Position numbers and translations under genes: made by a program
Origin: Candidatus Sumerlaeaceae bacterium
GTDB lineage: Bacteria > Sumerlaeota > Sumerlaeia > Sumerlaeales > Sumerlaeaceae
Assembly (NCBI GenBank): GCA_019695055.1
Contig: JAIBAT010000164.1
Coordinates: 1 to 55,844, forward strand
DNA length: 55,844 bases
Direction of reading: 5' to 3'
In this document: piece after piece, positions 51,039 through 55,844 of the stretch
Position numbering within the stretch: position 1 is the first letter of the stretch
Layout of the letters: each line of letters begins with the position of its first letter
The notes under the pieces: model-generated
Seen by the model: the letters and a program-made list of their open reading frames with translations, nothing else
What the model was told of the DNA's origin: nothing
Databases searched by the model: none

Positions 51039-52202
51039 CTAGTGCTTTACGTCTACCGTAATCCGACGTCCCTGCCGGTCGGTGATGCGCAAATCAAACG
51101 ACTTAAAATCCACAATAGCCCTTTCAAGGGCAGAAAAATCCCGGTCGGTATCCAGCGCAAATACGGCCACATTTCCGTAAAGGCTTCGCAAATAGGCCTT
51201 TGTTCCATGGCCTAGGTAGGATTCCAAGTGACGCTGAATGGTTATGGCTTCCCGGTCGCTCAGGTCGGTGAACATGACATCAAACTTGGACTTGCCCTTG
51301 TACGTCTTGCGCCATTCGTTGCGGCTGTGTTCGGCAATCTGGGTGACCGCGCGCTCACAGGCCAGGCGAATGGAATTGTCACGGGCGGTTGCGGCATCCA
51401 GATCGCTGGACCTTTGAACGGCATCGGCCGACCCGACCAGCGAACCGTCATCCGTACGGATGGCGGCAAGTTCCAACCGGGTTTCGAATGTCACCATGTC
51501 CTCGTACAGCACCTTCTTCTCATCCACCTTCTTGGTGGTTAGCCTGCCGGCAACAATGATCTCGGCACTGGCACGGGTGGCCAGTTCACGGGCCGCGGTC
51601 AGTGCCTCCGGGCTGGAAAGTACGTCGGTCCCAGGGGGAAGCGAGTAGAGTGAAGTTTCCATGATCTTCCCCCCACCACTGGCCACGGTTTCCTGAATCG
51701 CACGGCGTCCGAGATCTTGCGGACTGGGTTGGCCGTCCAGTGTCTCAACCACGTGAACATAAACGTAAGGAGTGGAATGGGGCAAATAGAGGAACTTCTT
51801 TTCGCGCAAATCCCGGAACAGCACATCCGGCATGACCTGGACGCGAATCCTACAGCCGAATCCATCGCGCTCAAATCGTCTTTCAAGGACATAGCTGGAA
51901 GCAATATAGTTTTGCCAGCGCCGCTGGATATAGGGTTCCAATAAATCCCGCGCCTGGAGCGAGTAATCAGAAAGCAACTGCCGCCCTATGGCGGCCTTCA
52001 CCGCGCGGATCCCGGCGAGGCGCACCGCTTCCTCTTCGTTGGCTCCCACTTGCTGGTACTCGAAACTCAAAAGATCATGGGTTTCCGCGATGACTCCGGC
52101 ATTGAGGCGCGATATGGACCCCGATGCCATGATCATACCAATGCCAATTGCGGCACAGAAGACTACTTTTCGAGTTTTCCTGCAGGCAGCAAAAATGCCC
52201 AT
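51039..52202 (-). CDS. Exported FlgT-like protein
   Basis: A 387-residue protein with an N-terminal hydrophobic signal or anchor (VVFCAAIGIGMIMASG). The region EEEAVRLAGIRAVKAAIGRQLL, then SSYVLERRFERDGFGCRIRVQV, resembles the N-terminal domain of flagellar assembly protein T, and a later ALTAARELATRASAEIIVAGRLTTKK with CsgG/LPP20-like features supports the group. No flagellar gene is in the window, so it may serve an outer-membrane or secretion structure instead. ATG 52202 (CAGGG seven bases upstream) is preferred over in-frame ATGs up to 52280. Family assignment is by eye and moderate. Confidence 0.72.
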   Translation of the reverse strand: MGIFAACRKTRKVVFCAAIGIGMIMASGSISRLNAGVIAETHDLLSFEYQQVGANEEEAVRLAGIRAVKAAIGRQLLSDYSLQARDLLEPYIQRRWQNYIASSYVLERRFERDGFGCRIRVQVMPDVLFRDLREKKFLYLPHSTPYVYVHVVETLDGQPSPQDLGRRAIQETVASGGGKIMETSLYSLPPGTDVLSSPEALTAARELATRASAEIIVAGRLTTKKVDEKKVLYEDMVTFETRLELAAIRTDDGSLVGSADAVQRSSDLDAATARDNSIRLACERAVTQIAEHSRNEWRKTYKGKSKFDVMFTDLSDREAITIQRHLESYLGHGTKAYLRSLYGNVAVFALDTDRDFSALERAIVDFKSFDLRITDRQGRRITVDVKH

Positions 52203-52403
52203 GAATGGCCCTGTGTTTCGTGTTTTTTGAAGCGATGTTTTTGGCATCCAGCGCAGGCCAAAACACCTCATGCAAATCAATTGTTATCAGAACCCGGCAC
52301 CCCCCATGGGTCAAGGACAATCGAAACCCACCGTCTGCCCACGGGCAAACATGAATAATCCCCCTTGCCTTGACCGGACGGGCCCTAATCCAATGACGGG
52401 ATT

Positions 52404-53693
52404 GTGACTGGTCCGGCACTACGAAATACCCTCGAATGGCATCAAGGATTGAGTGAAATCCTGGGTTCCGTCCCCCCACCAAATGGGGTGCAATCCTTAC
52501 TGCGCGACGCCCTAAGCCACTATGCGGCTGCCGACGTCTTTTCACAGCTGGACGTCCCTCCGTTCGCGAATTCCGCGTTGGACGGGTTTGCCGTTCTGGC
52601 AGCCGACACGGAATGCGCGGAGGCTGAAAATCCTGTCAAATTGCGGGTGATTGGTACCGCCCCTGCTGGCCTCCCATTTGCCGGGGTGGTGGGAGTGGGG
52701 ACAGCCGTTGAAATTATGACGGGAGCCCCGATTCCGGCCGGTGCCACCGGAATCGCACGGGTGGAGATCACCCGCCGCCTTTCGCCTGAATGGGTTGAAA
52801 TCCTGCAACCCGTTAAGCCGGGCCTTGGGGTACGTGGTGCTGGCGCAGATACGAAGCGGGGTGATTTGCTGATTGAGGTGGGTGACCTTTTTACTCCGGC
52901 CCGAATAGGCCTGATGGCCTCTTGCGGCATTTCCGAGGTCTTGGCATTTCGGAAACCCCGGATTGCCCTTTGCACGGGGGGCGATGAGATAATTCCACAT
53001 GATTCCGCGCACCCATTGGCCTCAGGACAGATTTATGATTCCAACAGCCCAATGTTGGAAACTTTACTGAGTACTTGGGGTTTCCCATCAGACTTACTCG
53101 GCAGGATGCCAGATACGCTTTCCGGCGTTAAGGCAATTCTTGAGCGCGGCATGGCTTACGATGTATTGGTTACCACCGGCGGGGTTTCTATGGGACGACT
53201 GGATTACGTCAGGCCGGCACTCAAGGAATTGGGCTTCAGTGAAAAGTTCTGGAAACTCAACCAGCAACCGGGAGGTCCGATCTCGTATGGGTTACTCGGA
53301 AAGACCATGGTCTTTGGCTTGCCGGGAAACCCTGTCTCGGCGTACTTCTGTGCCGAATTGTATCTGCGTGCGGCTCTCCTGAATTTCTCCGGTGCCCGAA
53401 ACCATCTCCATCCAGAAATCGAAGTCGTGGTGGGGGAGAGGCTGACCAAGGAACATCGGAAAACAGCCTTCCTTCGCGGAGTTTTAAAAGGTCCAAAGAA
53501 TCGTCTTTCGGCGGTGCGAAATGGCCCGCAGGACAGCAACCTGATCCGCTCACTTTGCGAAGCGGATGGTTATATTGTTTTCCCCTCGGAAAGTTCCCTG
53601 CTGGAGGCCGGTCATAAGGCTAAATTCATCCTGACCAAACCGGCCAAACTTGCCGAAATCCTCTCCGAGGAGCACAAGGAAGGTTCGACATGA
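52404..53693 (+). CDS. moeA: Molybdopterin molybdenumtransferase MoeA
   Basis: Inserts molybdate into adenylated molybdopterin to make molybdenum cofactor. The 429 residues have the N-terminal PPFANSALDGFAV, the domain with EIMTGAPIPAGAT, the MoCF-binding blocks IYDSNSPMLETLLSTWG and VLVTTGGVSMGRLDYV, and GLPGNPVSAYF. The start is GTG 52404; an ATG 11 bases upstream is in another frame and ends at once. It overlaps the thioesterase gene by four bases. No other Mo-cofactor gene is in the window, and the 200 bases upstream contain no Moco riboswitch pattern that I can recognise. Confidence 0.95.
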   Translation: MTGPALRNTLEWHQGLSEILGSVPPPNGVQSLLRDALSHYAAADVFSQLDVPPFANSALDGFAVLAADTECAEAENPVKLRVIGTAPAGLPFAGVVGVGTAVEIMTGAPIPAGATGIARVEITRRLSPEWVEILQPVKPGLGVRGAGADTKRGDLLIEVGDLFTPARIGLMASCGISEVLAFRKPRIALCTGGDEIIPHDSAHPLASGQIYDSNSPMLETLLSTWGFPSDLLGRMPDTLSGVKAILERGMAYDVLVTTGGVSMGRLDYVRPALKELGFSEKFWKLNQQPGGPISYGLLGKTMVFGLPGNPVSAYFCAELYLRAALLNFSGARNHLHPEIEVVVGERLTKEHRKTAFLRGVLKGPKNRLSAVRNGPQDSNLIRSLCEADGYIVFPSESSLLEAGHKAKFILTKPAKLAEILSEEHKEGST

Positions 53694-54139
53694 TCAAATC
53701 CCGATACGGTGATTCACGGCCCGCTCATGGCCTAAAGGGACACACGACCTTCCGGGTAACCTACAGGGAAACAGACCCCATGGGGCATGCCTACTATGGT
53801 AACTATCTCGAATGGTTTGAGATCGGCCGGACCGAAATGCTGCGCTCGCTTGGCAGGGCCTACAGGGATTGGGAGCAGACTCATGGCGTTTGGCTCCCAG
53901 TGACTTCCTGCTGGGTCGACTATAAAGCGCCCACTCGCTATGATGATCTGGTAACCGTGGAGACTCAGGTTTCCATGGTCACGCGGGCGAGCATTGCGTT
54001 TTATTATACCGTTCGTGTGGAGGGCAGCGGGAACACGGCCGCCGTCGGGGAAACGCTTCATGTCTTTACGACCCCCGACCGCAAAATAGCCCGCGTTGCA
54101 GACAAATTACTGCCGGAGTTGTTTCCCGTCAGGCGCTGA
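53690..54139 (+). CDS. Acyl-CoA thioesterase, YbgC/4HBT family
   Basis: A 149-residue hot-dog-fold thioesterase. The active-site segment is ETDPMGHAYYGNYLEWFEIGRTEML, with catalytic D29 and nearby H33. Such enzymes hydrolyse short acyl-CoA or 4-hydroxybenzoyl-CoA and are often linked to the Tol-Pal system, but no tol genes are adjacent here. ATG 53690 overlaps the moeA stop as ATGA, so the two are translationally coupled. The substrate cannot be told from sequence. Confidence 0.93.
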   Translation: MIKSRYGDSRPAHGLKGHTTFRVTYRETDPMGHAYYGNYLEWFEIGRTEMLRSLGRAYRDWEQTHGVWLPVTSCWVDYKAPTRYDDLVTVETQVSMVTRASIAFYYTVRVEGSGNTAAVGETLHVFTTPDRKIARVADKLLPELFPVRR

Positions 54140-54236
54140 AAACTTCTCCTTTCGGGCTTGCATTGGGTTCGCATTTCCGGGGAAATCCACCCTGTCGTAT
54201 CGGCATAATTTCTTAACTTATATGAGGACCCATGCG

Positions 54237-54980
54237 ATGTTCAGGGGTTTGAAGTTCTTACTTATCTTACTGCTCCTGCCATTATCGGCACGTAATGCCT
54301 GTTCTGTTTCCGTGGCTAATATTCCAGTCCTTCGTGACCGCAAGCCAGTCATCGATGGCCGGGTAACGGAACAGGAGTCTCAGGGGGCCGCCGTCGTGTC
54401 CATGAACATCCTTGGTGGGCTGGACAAGCCGCGCAACCCGACAAAGGTCATGATGTTCTTCACCCAAAATGCACTGTATGTGGGTTTCATTTGCACGGAC
54501 TCGACACCGGACACAACCATTGCACGCACACAGAAGGAAAACGGGCCGGTATTCTCAGATGACAGTGTCCAATTGTTCGTAACGCCCGAAAAGGATGGAA
54601 CTCGGACCAACTACTTCCACTTTGCCGTCAACGCCGCAGGGGTCCGCTACTCAATGGACATGTCAAAAGATGCACCCGTGCCCAATTGGACTTCCGCTGT
54701 CCAGCATACCCAAACGGGGTGGGAAGCCGAGATGCTCATTCCGTTTTCCTCCGTTAAAGGAAATCTGGATGGAGATTTTTGGCGGGGAAATGTTGCCAGA
54801 TTTCGCGCGGGCCGCGAGGGGCTGCTTTCCGAGACGTCCTCCTGGATTAATACCGGTACCACACTCCATAACTTCCGTCGCCTCGGATACCTGGCAAAAT
54901 CGGATCCACTGGCTCCAAAGGTCGTACGTTCCAAGCCTCAGGAGACTACCTCCAGCGCTGACGGCGGGACAACTAAGTAG
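54237..54980 (+). CDS. Secreted CBM9-like protein
   Basis: A 247-residue exported protein. ATG 54237 follows GAGGA at seven bases and begins MFRGLKFLLILLLLPLSARN, a clear signal peptide; ATG 54222 is an alternative. The mature part shows the carbohydrate-binding module 9 pattern: KPVIDGRVTEQE, ALYVGFICTDSTPD, FSDDSVQLFVTPEK, TNYFHFAVNAAGVRYS, GWEAEMLIPFSSV, and WRGNVARFRAG. There is no catalytic domain. It probably binds glycan outside the cell or in the periplasm. It converges with pyrB (2 bases between the stop codons). Confidence 0.82.
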   Translation: MFRGLKFLLILLLLPLSARNACSVSVANIPVLRDRKPVIDGRVTEQESQGAAVVSMNILGGLDKPRNPTKVMMFFTQNALYVGFICTDSTPDTTIARTQKENGPVFSDDSVQLFVTPEKDGTRTNYFHFAVNAAGVRYSMDMSKDAPVPNWTSAVQHTQTGWEAEMLIPFSSVKGNLDGDFWRGNVARFRAGREGLLSETSSWINTGTTLHNFRRLGYLAKSDPLAPKVVRSKPQETTSSADGGTTK

Positions 54981-54982
54981 GG

Positions 54983-55844
54983 TCAGTTTTCCGTTTCGTC
55001 GTTTCGGCCGCCACTCAGCAGATAAAGGATGGCCATGCGGACTGCAATTCCGTTGGTCACCTGTTCGTCAATGACCGAATTCGTTCCGTCAGCCACTTCC
55101 TGGGAGATTTCTACTCCGCGATTGACTGGGCCTGGATGCATAACCACCACCGTGGGTTTGGCGTGCTTCAGACGCTCGCGAGTCAGGCCATAAAGCAGGC
55201 GGTATTCCCGAATGGATGGGAAGAGATTCTTTTTCTGCCGCTCCAACTGGATTCGCAGCAGGTTGATTACGTCTGCACCGGCAATACCCTCCCTGAGGGT
55301 GTGATGAATCTCGCAGCCAAGGCGCTTAAACTCCTTTGGAACCAGCGTTGATGGCCCAACAAGGGAGACGCGTGCTCCAAGCTTTGTGAGGGCCCAAATG
55401 TTGGATCGGGCAACACGCGAATGAAGGATGTCGCCGACAATCGCGACCTTGAGTCCTTCGATTTGGCCCAGTCGCTCGCGCATGGTGAAGACGTCCAGCA
55501 GGCCTTGGGTCGGGTGTTCGTGGGCGCCGTCACCCGCGTTAATGATGCCCATATTCAGGCGTTTCGAGAGCAGGTGGGGGGTCCCGGGGCAGGAATGGCG
55601 CATGATTACTATATCCACGCCCATGGCCTGAACGGTTTTGGCCGTATCGAGCAACGATTCACCCTTCGCGACACTGCTCGTGGCAATGTTGAAATTCACC
55701 ACATCCGCCGAAAGCCGCTTGGCAGCGATCTCAAACGAAGTGCGGGTTCGCGTGGAATTCTCAAAGAACAGATTACAGACTGTCTTGCCCCTCAGAGTCG
55801 GGACCTTCTTCACGCTGCGCGTGAAGATGTTCTTCATCCCCACA
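54983..55844 (-). CDS. pyrB: Aspartate carbamoyltransferase catalytic chain, cut at the window edge
   Basis: Condenses carbamoyl phosphate with aspartate in pyrimidine synthesis. The visible 286 or so codons lack only about 20-30 N-terminal residues, which lie beyond the right edge; the GTG at 55843 is not the start. Motifs: [25 protein letters not shown] (the STRTRTSFE carbamoyl-phosphate site), [40 protein letters not shown], and the C-terminal [12 protein letters not shown]. The lack of a regulatory-chain gene on the visible side, together with the PVNRGVEI ending, is typical of the Bacillus-like class. Confidence 0.96.
   Translation of the reverse strand, partial: VGMKNIFTRSVKKVPTLRGKTVCNLFFENSTRTRTSFEIAAKRLSADVVNFNIATSSVAKGESLLDTAKTVQAMGVDIVIMRHSCPGTPHLLSKRLNMGIINAGDGAHEHPTQGLLDVFTMRERLGQIEGLKVAIVGDILHSRVARSNIWALTKLGARVSLVGPSTLVPKEFKRLGCEIHHTLREGIAGADVINLLRIQLERQKKNLFPSIREYRLLYGLTRERLKHAKPTVVVMHPGPVNRGVEISQEVADGTNSVIDEQVTNGIAVRMAILYLLSGGRNDETEN

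Noticed and set aside
52203..52403. Moco riboswitch upstream of moeA
   Set aside because: I could not recognise the conserved core; only short GC-rich dyads such as TGCCC/GGGCA are present.

Overview
The window is a gene-dense, moderately GC-rich bacterial chromosome segment of mostly housekeeping genes. About 47 protein genes, three tRNAs and several regulatory elements can be supported. Signal peptides, lipoproteins, a TolC-type outer-membrane channel, an O-antigen-ligase-like protein and a prepilin peptidase indicate a two-membrane cell with type IV pilus machinery. Abundant TPR proteins, a C-terminal Ser/Thr kinase, secreted CBM9-like proteins, a GH20-type hexosaminidase, pseudopilin-like protein tails and an EF-P with a PGN tip suggest a non-proteobacterial lineage such as a Sumerlaeota, planctomycete or related candidate phylum. 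That placement is inference. Both window edges cut genes (nadE at the left, pyrB at the right).

Layout: 1-4.4 kb holds the 3' part of nadE, then a tight pilT / KaiC-like twin ATPase / CheY-like receiver operon. 4.4-7.9 kb has a TrpB2-type tryptophan synthase beta chain facing an ilvBN operon. The ilv operon is preceded by a valine-rich leader peptide and an attenuator resembling enterobacterial ivbL. 8-11 kb has a secreted protein with two pseudopilin-like tails and a Spy/CpxP-like periplasmic protein. 11-19.5 kb has trpDC, an O-antigen-ligase-like protein, a HEAT-repeat protein, prepilin peptidase, a LysE-FN3 fusion, an MFS transporter and a lipoprotein. 19.6-23.3 kb has recN, tRNA-Gly, tag and a two-gene hsp20 operon, upstream of which lies an unusual cluster of six inverted repeats. 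23.3-33.8 kb has a glycosyltransferase, a GH20 enzyme, an FkbM methyltransferase, an HD phosphohydrolase, two secreted proteins, thiD, tRNA-Leu and an AspT/YidE-type transporter.

33.8-44 kb is a neighbourhood of six TPR or TPR-like proteins: a membrane TPR-Ser/Thr kinase, two membrane TPR proteins, a J-domain-TPR fusion next to a short Hsp70, and two exported TPR-like proteins, with rpe in the middle. 44-47.8 kb has purCSQ (overlapping reading frames), efp, tRNA-Thr and mtnA. 47.8-55.8 kb has two small unknowns, a TolC-family protein, a FlgT-like protein, moeA with a thioesterase, a CBM9-like protein and pyrB.

The most promising items for an undescribed system are the PilT-KaiC-CheY operon, which recalls the archaeal ArlI/ArlH motor pair, the TPR/kinase/Hsp70 neighbourhood, and the intergenic dyad cluster between hsp20 and the glycosyltransferase. 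The valine attenuator is the best-supported regulatory element.
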